Source: Mucilaginibacter sp. SJ (GTDB lineage: Bacteria; Bacteroidota; Bacteroidia; Sphingobacteriales; Sphingobacteriaceae). From it: 64,000 nucleotides of DNA. Shown here piece by piece: positions 43,712-52,494 of this stretch. The translations under genes and the position numbers were made by a program. Position 1 is the stretch's first letter, and each line of letters opens with the position of its first letter. Where the stretch lies: positions 6,696,001 through 6,760,000 of the forward strand of contig NZ_CP118631.1 of NCBI RefSeq assembly GCF_028993635.1, given 5' to 3'. The notes under the pieces are model-generated. The model was not told the origin of the DNA and searched no databases. It saw nothing but the letters and a program-made list of their open reading frames with translations.

Positions 43712-45142
43712 ATGATATTTAACTCATTTACTTTTCTGCTGTTTTTTCCTGTGGTAACGGCTTTGTATTTTCTGGTGCCCCATAAATTTAGGTGGCTGCT
43801 GCTGCTTATAGCAAGCTGCTATTTTTATATGTTTTTTAAAGCTATTTATATCCTCATCCTGTTTTTTACAATAATTATCGACTACACCGCGGGCATTTAC
43901 CTGGAAAAAGTTAATGACCTTAAGAAGAAGAAGCTTTTGTTAATATTGAGTCTTACGGCAAATATTGGCGTACTGGCTGTATTTAAGTATTTCAATTTTT
44001 TTAATGCCAATTTATCGGGATTGCTATACTGGATGGGGTACACTAACCCAATTCCGTTTTTACAGATCCTGCTTCCGATAGGATTGTCATTTCACACTTT
44101 TCAGGCCATGAGCTATACTATTGAAGTTTACCGGGGCCATCAAAAGGCCGAACGGCATTTCGGTATTTATGCTTTATACGTGATGTTTTATCCGCAATTA
44201 GTTGCCGGCCCTATTGAACGTCCTCAAAACCTGTTACCGCAATTTAAAACCGAACATCATTTTAATGCCCTGGATGTTTCTGAAGGGCTAAAACGAATGC
44301 TGATCGGTTTTTTTAAAAAGGTTGTTGTTGCCGACAGGTTATCTATATATGTAAAAACTGTTTTCAACAATTATCCTGAACATGGCTCGGCCACAATTGT
44401 GCTTGCTTCATTGTTTTTTGCCGTCCAGATCTATTGCGACTTTTCGGGCTACTCGGATATTGCGATAGGCAGTGCCAGGGTGATGGGCTTTAAACTGATG
44501 GAAAATTTTAAACGGCCTTATTTTGCAAAAAGCATAAGCGAGTTTTGGAGCAGGTGGCATATCTCACTTTCTACCTGGTTTAAAGATTATGTGTATATCC
44601 CCTTGGGGGGCAACCGGGTTAGCAAAGGGCGGTTGTATTTAAATTTATTTGCCGTGTTTATGATCAGCGGTTTGTGGCATGGCGCCAATTGGACATTTAT
44701 TGTTTGGGGCGCTTTACACGGGTTTTACCTCATCTGCGGAATGGTAACGCAGAAATGGAGGACGGCAACAGCAAGTAAATTAGGGTTAGGCAGCGGAGTA
44801 TTTTCCAATTTTTTAAATATATCTTTTACAATATTCCTGGTTACTATAAGCTGGATCTTTTTCAGGGCTGTATCATTGGAGCAGGCCTGGGGTTTGTTGA
44901 AAGGGGTTTTTGTTTACAAACACGGTTTTTTTATAGGCGAACCTTCATATTTTCTGTATGACCTGATGGCTATAGCCGCCCTGTTTTTTTACGAATTAAA
45001 ACAGGAATACGGCCTTCATTCATTACGGTTACTTCACAATGAAAATTGGGGGATCCGCATGGCTTCCTATTTAGGGTTGGTTTTTATAATTCTGTTGTTT
45101 GGCGTTTTTGACGGCGGACAATTCATTTATTTTCAGTTTTAG
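43712..45142 (+). CDS. MBOAT family O-acyltransferase, second copy
   Basis: A 476-residue polytopic protein starting at the ATG at 43712 (MIFNSFTFLLFFPVV); a GTG frame from 43622 is rejected because the family starts here. It has YCDFSGYSDIAIGSARVMGF, FWSRWHISLSTWFKDYVYIP and the conserved His in HGANWTFIVWG. It is clearly homologous to the MBOAT protein at 8745 along its whole length. It pairs with the SGNH-like gene 3 bp downstream for probable O-acetylation of a surface polymer. Confidence 0.93.
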   Translation: MIFNSFTFLLFFPVVTALYFLVPHKFRWLLLLIASCYFYMFFKAIYILILFFTIIIDYTAGIYLEKVNDLKKKKLLLILSLTANIGVLAVFKYFNFFNANLSGLLYWMGYTNPIPFLQILLPIGLSFHTFQAMSYTIEVYRGHQKAERHFGIYALYVMFYPQLVAGPIERPQNLLPQFKTEHHFNALDVSEGLKRMLIGFFKKVVVADRLSIYVKTVFNNYPEHGSATIVLASLFFAVQIYCDFSGYSDIAIGSARVMGFKLMENFKRPYFAKSISEFWSRWHISLSTWFKDYVYIPLGGNRVSKGRLYLNLFAVFMISGLWHGANWTFIVWGALHGFYLICGMVTQKWRTATASKLGLGSGVFSNFLNISFTIFLVTISWIFFRAVSLEQAWGLLKGVFVYKHGFFIGEPSYFLYDLMAIAALFFYELKQEYGLHSLRLLHNENWGIRMASYLGLVFIILLFGVFDGGQFIYFQF

Positions 45143-45145
45143 ATT

Positions 45146-46129
45146 ATGAAGCAGTTGAAAGAAAACAGCAATAAGTTTTTTATCAGGTTGTTATTGATGA
45201 TTGTGGCTTTTGTGGCTGTTGATCAGGCAGCCGGTGTGTTCCTTTATTATTTTTTTACACACCAGGTTTCCGGCGAATACGCTGTAGCTAATCACGTTGT
45301 GTATAATCTAAATGAAGATGTGTTGGTTTTGGGTAGTTCAAGGGCATCACATCATTATAACTCATCGCTTATAAAAGATGGTTTGAACCTAAGTTGTTTC
45401 AATGGCGGCAGAGATGGCGAAGGGCTTTTATATAGTACAGCAATATTTGAACTGGCATTGCAGCGCCACGTTCCTAAGATTGTTGTTTTAGATGTAACCA
45501 GCGATGTGTTAAGTGAAAAAGAAGATGAAAAGAACAGGCTTTCCATTTTACTGCCTTATTTAAAACAATCGGATGTTATCGGAAATATGATCGAAAAGAA
45601 AGACCAGTTGGAGCTAATAAAAAGCCATCTTCAAACATACCGCTACAATGGCCAGGTGGTTTCTATATTTCAACATTACTTTTTATCATCAGGAAACACC
45701 GTCATGGGGTTTAATCCTTTGGATAGTAAAATGGACGTCAGCAGGGTTTCAAACCACACATCATTTAAGCCATATTCAGACAGCATATCGGCCGACAATG
45801 TAAATGCACTGGATTTGTTTATAAATGAATGTAAGCGGCAAAAAATCCAATTGTTTGTTTTTGTATCGCCAAGGTATAACGATGATACCCAACAGAATTC
45901 CTATTTGAAATTGAAAAATATTTGCAGCAGTAATAAGGTTATTTTTCATGATTTTACCAACGATGTATATTTTAAAAATCCGGAGTACTATTCGGACAGG
46001 GCGCATTTAAACGGTAGGGGAGCCGACTTGTATACCGATACCATTGTGGCTTTTATGAAGAAAAGGCTAAGCCCTGCGGCTAACGTTCAATACCTCAGTA
46101 AAAATGAAGAGCCTGTGCCTGAAAATTAA
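45146..46129 (+). CDS. Membrane-anchored SGNH-like partner of MBOAT, second copy
   Basis: A 327-residue protein with one N-terminal transmembrane helix. VLGSSRASHHYNSSLI corresponds to SGNH block I, and YYSDRAHLNGRGADLYTD carries the Asp-x-x-His pair. It is 3 bp from the MBOAT gene. It is similar in layout to the protein at 7794 but divergent in sequence, so the two pairs may act on different sugars or positions. The acyl-transfer role is inferred from the pairing. Confidence 0.75.
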   Translation: MKQLKENSNKFFIRLLLMIVAFVAVDQAAGVFLYYFFTHQVSGEYAVANHVVYNLNEDVLVLGSSRASHHYNSSLIKDGLNLSCFNGGRDGEGLLYSTAIFELALQRHVPKIVVLDVTSDVLSEKEDEKNRLSILLPYLKQSDVIGNMIEKKDQLELIKSHLQTYRYNGQVVSIFQHYFLSSGNTVMGFNPLDSKMDVSRVSNHTSFKPYSDSISADNVNALDLFINECKRQKIQLFVFVSPRYNDDTQQNSYLKLKNICSSNKVIFHDFTNDVYFKNPEYYSDRAHLNGRGADLYTDTIVAFMKKRLSPAANVQYLSKNEEPVPEN

Positions 46130-46157
46130 TATTGTAATTGGAACCGGGATCAATAAA

Positions 46158-46204
46158 AAGTAAAAGGCCGCTTTCATGATAATTCATAAAGCGGCCTTTT
46201 ACTT
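46158..46204. terminator. Long bidirectional terminator hairpin
   Basis: A perfect stem of about 17 bp (core GTAAAAGGCCGCTTT at 46160-46174 with AAAGCGGCCTTTTAC at 46188-46202) between the convergent SGNH-like and PL1 genes. A/T tracts in both arms suit termination in both directions. Confidence 0.85.
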
Positions 46205-46226
46205 AGAGTGGGGGTGAATAATTTAA

Positions 46227-47639
46227 TTAATTAACTGTTTTAACACCGGCGCCTGCTGTTACTACTGCAGGAACGTTGGCAGCAGCATCAAGCAATGAAC
46301 TGTAAGCGTATGACGGTACCCAGCTTGATAAAGATGAGGTAATGTTATTGGCACCACAATTAGAATAAATGTTGGTTGATACTCCGCTGAAATAACCTAC
46401 AGGATCGCCATCTAAGTTAGTGGTAAGTGGTTTTTTACAGCCTGAGAAATACTCATTATCTGTTCTTACTGTGCCACCGTACCTTGCACCGATAGAATAA
46501 CCATCATTGTTTAAGTGGTAGTTGTTGTACATGTGGATGCTGCCGAATACCAAAGTTGGTTCCCTTTCAGCCACATTGTACCAGTAGTTATGGTGCACTG
46601 TAACGTGTAGTTTGCCGGTGTTGGCTGTAACAGCATCGCTCGTTACCGAACCAATAAGCAATGACAGGTAGGTGTCATGGAATTTGTTCCATGAAATGGT
46701 TACGTAGTCAGAACCTTCGGCAACACCGATGTCTTTACCCCAATAATCCCAGCCATGGCTGCGGTCTGTTGCAAAATCGCAATGGTCAATCCAAACGTGG
46801 TTCGACTGGAATTTGACGTAAATACCGCATTCGGTTACGTAGTTTCTAAACGTAACGTTTTGGATAATGATGTTGCTTACAGTGAAAAGGTAAAGGTTCA
46901 GGCTCGATAAAACGGCTCCGGTTTTACCGATGATGGTGGTATTTGAACCAACATACACAGGAGTTAAGCCAGATCCGCTAATTGTTCCGGAAACATACAC
47001 AATCTTAGGTGAATTACCTGCTACCGCAGATTTGAACGCAGCAAGTGTGCTAACTGTTACTGTAGTACCACCTTTACCACCGGTTGTAATTCCGTTAACA
47101 GCAGCGTAACCGGTTAATACTGTACTTAATACAGAGCCGGTTACTGGTGATGTTACGGGGGTACTCGTAGCAGGAGCTGTTGCACCGCTGGTTGCAGTAC
47201 CTGTAAGGGTGTAAGTGTACTTTCTTCCGTTTGTCAGGGGGCTGCTGTTGTCGGAAGTTGAGAAGTACAATCCGGTATCCCAGTGACTGTAACGCCCTTT
47301 ACCAAGGTTCCTGATATCACTGTGAACAGAATGAGCCGGACCTAATGCAACACCGTTTTCATAAAGTTGGAGTGTTGATGCAGTTGGCTGCGTGTTTGAA
47401 TCGCCGCTTACCTGAACGGGGCTGAATTTGTAAGCGTAACCTTGATCTAACCGGATTGAAGATGTGGCCATCGTGTAGATGGTGGGGGCTGTTGTTGCCA
47501 GGCTTTTGCTGACGTTTAAATCATTAATTGGAACGGTTACTGGTTGGTCTGCATTTTTGGAGCAACTGCCGATGAGGATAATTGCGCTCAGTGCCAAACT
47601 GCCAAAAGTCATTTTTTTTAAAGATTTTGTTTTTTGCAT
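46227..47639 (-). CDS. PL1 pectate lyase-like lipoprotein with N-terminal accessory module
   Basis: A 470-residue protein. A lipobox (IILIGSC) is followed by the ~90-residue module shared with the lipoprotein at 20960 (about residues 60-148), a Thr/Ser/Pro-rich linker and a PL1-type parallel beta-helix (about 185-450). Helix motifs include KIVYVSGTISG, NTTIIGKTGAV, WIDHCDFATDRSHGWDYWGK (the vWiDHC motif of pectate lyases) and HHNYWYNVAEREPTLVFGSI. It would cleave alpha-1,4-linked polygalacturonate or a similar uronic acid polymer at the cell surface. It may serve pectin use or trimming of the cell's own EPS. Confidence 0.9.
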   Translation of the reverse strand: MQKTKSLKKMTFGSLALSAIILIGSCSKNADQPVTVPINDLNVSKSLATTAPTIYTMATSSIRLDQGYAYKFSPVQVSGDSNTQPTASTLQLYENGVALGPAHSVHSDIRNLGKGRYSHWDTGLYFSTSDNSSPLTNGRKYTYTLTGTATSGATAPATSTPVTSPVTGSVLSTVLTGYAAVNGITTGGKGGTTVTVSTLAAFKSAVAGNSPKIVYVSGTISGSGLTPVYVGSNTTIIGKTGAVLSSLNLYLFTVSNIIIQNVTFRNYVTECGIYVKFQSNHVWIDHCDFATDRSHGWDYWGKDIGVAEGSDYVTISWNKFHDTYLSLLIGSVTSDAVTANTGKLHVTVHHNYWYNVAEREPTLVFGSIHMYNNYHLNNDGYSIGARYGGTVRTDNEYFSGCKKPLTTNLDGDPVGYFSGVSTNIYSNCGANNITSSLSSWVPSYAYSSLLDAAANVPAVVTAGAGVKTVN

Positions 47640-47997
47640 GTTATAATTTTTAATTAAGCCCTCGAAACGTGGTCTTATATTAAAAATTACCGTTAATTTT
47701 CACCTAAAGATATAGACTAAAAGCTTAAGTAGTTCAAAAATGCTGATTCTGTTGTTTAAACGTATAAAATTATGTGTATTTGTGACACGTATAGTTGTAA
47801 AGGATTTCACACTTCATGACATTTGGATGACAATTTTAGTTCAAAAGAAAAAACAATTTTCGTCGATTATTGTCTTATATCACCTCAAAACTAAGTTTTG
47901 TCCAGTATTTTTAACTTGCAATTAAAGCATAAATTGTGAAAGCAGCTTTACAAAAGGCTGGTGCTTAACCTGGTCATTATCGCGTTTTTCAATATTC
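47640..47997. other. Intergenic region upstream of the PL1 gene
   Basis: A 358-bp AT-rich region with no convincing gene. It holds the 15-bp dyad CAAAACTAAGTTTTG (47886-47900), whose minus strand also reads TAGTTTTG, a fit to the Bacteroidetes -7 consensus, but about 250 bp from the PL1 start. No -33 box is evident at the right distance. Confidence 0.4.
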
Positions 47998-49050
47998 TTA
48001 TTGAATTTTAACTTCTCCTTCAAACGACTTCACAAATAATTTTGGAGAAAATGATGACATAAATTCTTCAGCTTTGAGCACCATATCCATTGAGCCAATA
48101 AATATGGAGGACCGCTGGTGTAGTTCCTTTACTTCAATTTCCATAATTCTTTTGTATCCATCTGATGCTTTGCCGCCGGCTTGCTCAATAATATAAGCCA
48201 TAGGGTTACACTCGTAAATCAGTCGCAGTTTCCCCTTTTTTGCGCCTGTAGTAGGGGGATAGATAAAAATTCCGCCTTTTATTAAGGTCCGGTGTATGTC
48301 CGCAACCATCGATCCTGTGTACCTGGAAGTATACGGTCTTTTGGTGTCCGGATCTTCTACCTGGCAATATTTAATATATTTTTTTACTCCATCCGGAAAA
48401 TGAATGTAATTACCCTCATTTATAGAGTAAATTGTTCCCGTTGCCGGAACCGTCATGTTAGGGTGTGAAAGGCAAAATTCGCCGATTGAAGGATCAAGAG
48501 TAAAGCCATTAACCCCCTTTCCTGTGGTGTATACGAGCATTGTTGAAGATCCATAAATGACATATCCTGCAGCCACCTGCTCGGTACCCAGCTGTAATAC
48601 ATCTTCGTTTGTGGAAAGCTTCCCTTTGTCCGATTTTCGTCTGTAAATGGAAAATATGGTTCCTACACCTACATTAACATCGATATTAGATGATCCGTCT
48701 AAAGGATCAAGTGCAACGACGTAGTTTGCTTCTTTTGAAATATCCGAGTCTATAACCAGGTATTCATCATTTTCTTCCGAAACAACTATACAACATTCTC
48801 CGCCGCTTCTTAATGCTGCAATAAACTGCTCATTGGCATAAATATCCAGCTTTTTTTGTGACTCTCCCTGGATATTGGAGGAACCCGCATCTCCTAAAAT
48901 ATCTACAAGGCCGGCTTTATTAATTTCCCTGTTTACTATTTTAGAAGCGATCCCAATATCACGAAGTAGCCGGGAAAGCTCACCTTTTGCATAAGGAAAA
49001 TCTTTTTGCCGCTCAATAATAAATTGTCCAAGAGTTTTAAATGCCGTCAT
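47998..49050 (-). CDS. fbp: Fructose-1,6-bisphosphatase, class I
   Basis: A 350-residue enzyme; the ATG at 49050 is preferred over a TTG three codons upstream. The metal site ALDPLDGSSNIDVNVGVG, the YTSRYTGSMVADIHRTL substrate region and CNPMAYIIEQAGGKASDG are all present. It hydrolyses fructose-1,6-bisphosphate to fructose-6-phosphate in gluconeogenesis, thereby feeding fructose-6-phosphate to GlmS and hexose precursors. A LacI-type palindrome lies 123 bp upstream. Confidence 0.96.
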   Translation of the reverse strand: MTAFKTLGQFIIERQKDFPYAKGELSRLLRDIGIASKIVNREINKAGLVDILGDAGSSNIQGESQKKLDIYANEQFIAALRSGGECCIVVSEENDEYLVIDSDISKEANYVVALDPLDGSSNIDVNVGVGTIFSIYRRKSDKGKLSTNEDVLQLGTEQVAAGYVIYGSSTMLVYTTGKGVNGFTLDPSIGEFCLSHPNMTVPATGTIYSINEGNYIHFPDGVKKYIKYCQVEDPDTKRPYTSRYTGSMVADIHRTLIKGGIFIYPPTTGAKKGKLRLIYECNPMAYIIEQAGGKASDGYKRIMEIEVKELHQRSSIFIGSMDMVLKAEEFMSSFSPKLFVKSFEGEVKIQ

Positions 49051-49455
49051 ATTTTTCAAGGTTTAATGTGTTTAACCCGGTAGCTTAAAAGAAACGGGTT
49101 AACAGAATGCTTACCGATTACCAATTATAACATGGTATTTACATATTGCACCCACAATTCTGTTAATTATTTACGCAAACGTTTGCGTTTTTGCTTAGTT
49201 GACCAATTTAATGAGAATGCTATTTTAAATTGATAAACAGTCTGTTAGCATGATCCTTCAATTTTTTTTCAAGGTGGAAAAGAGTTTTTGTTTCAAAATA
49301 GTAAAATGGAGCATTATTCGTAAATAGGGAGATTGGTCAGCTTTACCTCGTTGTCGATGATCGTAATGCCGATTGTTTACGAGTTGATCCCGCCCAAAAT
49401 AGAAGGCGAATAACGAAAATGAATGAGCTTACCAGGGTGCTTTTCTCTTATATTC
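49051..49455. other. Intergenic region upstream of fbp
   Basis: A 405-bp region without a gene, between the end of the DUF5686 gene and the fbp start, both leftward. Its main feature is the palindrome at 49173-49188. Nothing else is recognised. Confidence 0.5.
49173..49188. promoter_or_regulatory. LacI-type operator-like palindrome upstream of fbp
   Basis: ACGCAAACGTTTGCGT is a perfect 16-bp palindrome with the central CG typical of LacI/GalR-family operators. It lies 123 bp upstream of fbp. A shorter related palindrome sits upstream of the DUF5686 gene at 52269. Confidence 0.55.
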
Positions 49456-52164
49456 CTAAAAATGAGGACTGAAACCAAACTTGATACCATAAGGAGATGC
49501 ACCGGGATGATCAAGGTAATTAAATCGCCTTATGCCATCTATCCGCAAAAATTTAAAGATGTTTCCTATACCAACTCCTGCTTCCACATAAGGTGTATTC
49601 CCTAAGGCGTAGGTGCCGTTTGAGTCACTTGTTCCCGTCGGAAAACGGTATAAATTTGCCGAGTAAAGCGGGTTGTTTTCATTTCGTAAGCCGCCAAATA
49701 ATACTTTGGCAGATAAAAATTCTCTCCATTTCAGGTGTTTTATCAAAGGTACCTTATTTAGCAAAAAGCCGTTAAAGCTATGTGTCAGGTTGATACCTGC
49801 ATAATGATCACTTACAAACTCCAGGTAGGTCATTTGATTATAGCCATCTTCATCATAAGCTAAGGACTGATTTGCCGGGCTGATATTGAGGAGCGGAAAG
49901 GGCACCTTTCCTGCCAAATAATTCCCCAATACCGTAATATCGGTATGGCCAAGCTGAGAAAGATAGAAGCGTTTGAAAACGCTTGCATTAAAGCTTGTGA
50001 AATTATATGCACCATTAAATAAGCCTTTAAAGCCCTGATTGATCTGCAGATTTAAAATAGGATATTTGCTATAGATAGTGCGGCGATAAACGGTACCCTG
50101 GAGGATCTGTTCGTGCGGCGCATACCTGAAGGCAAGATTTAATTCGGTAGTTGTTAAATCATGAACCGATGTATTAGCTGCATTATTGAATTGAAATGTT
50201 AGTGCCGCGGCCGGGCGCTGGTTCCAGTTTCTGAATGCAAGGTCGAACGAAAAATGATTCTCAAAATCTTTTACATATTCAATTTTGGCAACCCTGCTAT
50301 AAAGCCAATATCTTGTTTTTCCTGTTTGAAAAGATGAAAGTGCAGCCTGCTGGTTAATAGTTGAAAGATTTTGTCCCGGTACATCAACATCGTACAAATA
50401 GCTTGCCTTAATATAATCGTTAGGGTAGCGATAAAATGGTGTTTTATTGAATGAGAGGAATGTAGCAAGATTGTATTTGTAAGTTCTGTCCCGGGTGCCG
50501 TAAGCGCCAAAGCCTTCAAAGTATATTGATTTATTCAATTCGGGTGTAGTACGCCCGCCAACCTGGAAACGTGACCCTTCCTGGCTATCTCGGGAGTACA
50601 GCGCGCCAACAGGACCTAACAACACCGGCCCCCATTTGGCATAACCTCCGGTTAATGTGGCTGCAATCCAGGTTGCTCTTTTAAATTGCGGCATTTTTTC
50701 CAACTGGGTAATCCGGGGATAAACTTTGGCCTGGTGGGCAGATAGGGTGTCAGGCCGCTGATGCAGCCAGTACGAAGTATCGGGCTTGTTAGCGTCATCT
50801 GCTATTTGGAGTTCCCTCCCTTCATAAAACGTTGCCGGAAGCGGGGTATTGGTTAAATAGTGCGACAAAAACACTGTTCTTTCACCCATCAGCCCGAAAC
50901 CTTTATTCTTTAAAATACCTAAGTCGGCTTTAACATCACTTTTACTTAAAAAGTAACGACCATTAGGGTGTTGCTCAAAATCAAGCGTCACTTTAAGGTT
51001 CCGCATAAAATTGATATTGATCTGCTTGTTTACATTAAGCTCGCATGACCGTACTGCATAGTTGCCCGTCATACTTACGAGTAACTTACCTTCAAAAAGC
51101 AGATCGCCTTTTGTACGTGGTGTAAAGCTTAATTCAATCAGTTTTTCCTTACCCGATTGGATAGTATCGGTAATGAAAAATTTGTAGTAGTTGGGGGAGT
51201 GGTCGGCAATAGGGCTCAGGAGCTGGTTATTTATAATGAAAACATTGTTATCGTAAATATCAATGTTATTGCCGTACAGCCTGTTCAGGTAGATATCCAA
51301 GCCCGCGGTATCAATAAATTTGAGGATGTTGGCCTCTTTTTGCGCCTTCAGGATCCTGATGGATTTTGCGGGGTTTTTACGGTAATAATTTTGGTATTGC
51401 TTTTCGCTGAAATACGCGGGGAGCAGTACCTGGGTTTGCCCGTTGTTTTTTACTGTATCAAGCATAAACTTGTACATTTTAAAATAACGGCTGTTCATTA
51501 GGTTGGCGGGCATATCGATAAATGACAAATTGATCCGCTCATACTGGTCGTATTGCAGATAATCGGCACTTTCCATCCGGTTTTGTTTTTTATGGTCGAT
51601 AACCTGCTGAATGAGCTCAACCGCCGGATTGCCCTTATTGCGATAACGTTGTTTTTTGCCTGAAACAACAGTAACTTCTTTTAACTGGGTTTGACTGCTA
51701 TGCAGCCGAATTTGAAGCACATTTGGCTGCCCGGGCTTAATTGTCCTTGTAACCGGCTGAAAACCTATATATGAAAAGGTAACGTGTGTAAAAGAACCCG
51801 GAGCACTTAATTCAAACTTTCCCTCCAGGTCCGAATTGGTGCCATATTTGCTCCCGGTAAACCTGATATTGATGCCTGGAAGCGGCTGGCCGTTAGCATC
51901 ATCTACTACTTGCCCGCGTATGCTGGTTATGGTATGAAAGGTTGATTTTTTAAGGCTGTCCGTTTGCTGTGCCCTGCTGTATAAAGGGATTAGTAAAAAA
52001 ATATAAAAAGCAATCCTTTTTGTAAATAACAGCTTTAAAACCTGAAACAATATCCGCTTTGCGGAACCGGGTATTCTGAAAAAGATCTCAAAAAAAGATA
52101 GCAAGTTATAGTAGATTAAAAAAAGATTCAGCCTGTTAATTTCCCGGGTATTATTCCGTGGCAT
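49456..52164 (-). CDS. DUF5686 outer-membrane protein with N-terminal CarboxypepD_reg domain
   Basis: A 902-residue protein; the ATG at 52164 is preferred over a TTG at 52173. After a long, basic N-terminus and a hydrophobic export segment ending YSRAQ comes a carboxypeptidase-regulatory-like domain (IRGQVVDDANGQPLPGINIR), as found in front of TonB-dependent receptors. The remaining ~750 residues belong to the DUF5686 family, with beta-strand-rich repeats and a barrel-like C-terminus ending in Phe. The domain is common in Bacteroidetes and its function is not established. It lacks a TonB plug. It may be a surface or transport protein. Confidence 0.85.
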   Translation of the reverse strand: MPRNNTREINRLNLFLIYYNLLSFFEIFFRIPGSAKRILFQVLKLLFTKRIAFYIFLLIPLYSRAQQTDSLKKSTFHTITSIRGQVVDDANGQPLPGINIRFTGSKYGTNSDLEGKFELSAPGSFTHVTFSYIGFQPVTRTIKPGQPNVLQIRLHSSQTQLKEVTVVSGKKQRYRNKGNPAVELIQQVIDHKKQNRMESADYLQYDQYERINLSFIDMPANLMNSRYFKMYKFMLDTVKNNGQTQVLLPAYFSEKQYQNYYRKNPAKSIRILKAQKEANILKFIDTAGLDIYLNRLYGNNIDIYDNNVFIINNQLLSPIADHSPNYYKFFITDTIQSGKEKLIELSFTPRTKGDLLFEGKLLVSMTGNYAVRSCELNVNKQININFMRNLKVTLDFEQHPNGRYFLSKSDVKADLGILKNKGFGLMGERTVFLSHYLTNTPLPATFYEGRELQIADDANKPDTSYWLHQRPDTLSAHQAKVYPRITQLEKMPQFKRATWIAATLTGGYAKWGPVLLGPVGALYSRDSQEGSRFQVGGRTTPELNKSIYFEGFGAYGTRDRTYKYNLATFLSFNKTPFYRYPNDYIKASYLYDVDVPGQNLSTINQQAALSSFQTGKTRYWLYSRVAKIEYVKDFENHFSFDLAFRNWNQRPAAALTFQFNNAANTSVHDLTTTELNLAFRYAPHEQILQGTVYRRTIYSKYPILNLQINQGFKGLFNGAYNFTSFNASVFKRFYLSQLGHTDITVLGNYLAGKVPFPLLNISPANQSLAYDEDGYNQMTYLEFVSDHYAGINLTHSFNGFLLNKVPLIKHLKWREFLSAKVLFGGLRNENNPLYSANLYRFPTGTSDSNGTYALGNTPYVEAGVGIGNIFKFLRIDGIRRFNYLDHPGASPYGIKFGFSPHF

Positions 52165-52268
52165 GTTTTCCAACTTTCCTAACGTACAATTTAAAGTTGA
52201 ATTGTTTCTGAAGATAGTATTATTTTAAGATTAACAGATATATAATAGTTTTGGTTAATTAACTTCCG

Positions 52269-52278
52269 GAAACGTTTC
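52269..52278. promoter_or_regulatory. Short operator-like palindrome
   Basis: GAAACGTTTC is a 10-bp palindrome sharing the AAACGTTT core of the site upstream of fbp. It is 105 bp upstream of the DUF5686 start and may bind the same LacI-family regulator, or may be chance at this length. Confidence 0.3.
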
Positions 52279-52441
52279 GTTTTATCAAATAACAAGCCCA
52301 TCCCATTTATCTCCACTCAATAATTTTTCGTATTCCATGATTGTTTAATAACCTTTTGCTGTGTTTTGTTTTAATAACCATCCTGACTTTAATTGAATTA
52401 AACTTGAACGGGTTTGAACCATCATTTGTATTTGCCGGGGC

Positions 52442-52449
52442 TAATTTTG
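52442..52449 (+). promoter_or_regulatory. Candidate -7 element for the PD40 protein gene
   Basis: TAATTTTG fits the Bacteroidetes -7 consensus TAnnTTTG and lies about 45 bp before the ATG at 52495. Several TTTG/TTG sites lie upstream, but none at an ideal distance. Confidence 0.35.
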
Positions 52450-52494
52450 TTTTACTGATAACAATACCATTAAAATAAACTTAACCGCTGCATT

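Larger units (their letters stand above)
52165..52494. other. Divergent intergenic region between DUF5686 and PD40 genes
   Basis: A 330-bp region with the palindrome at 52269-52278 near the leftward gene and a -7-like element near the rightward gene. No gene is seen. Confidence 0.5.
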
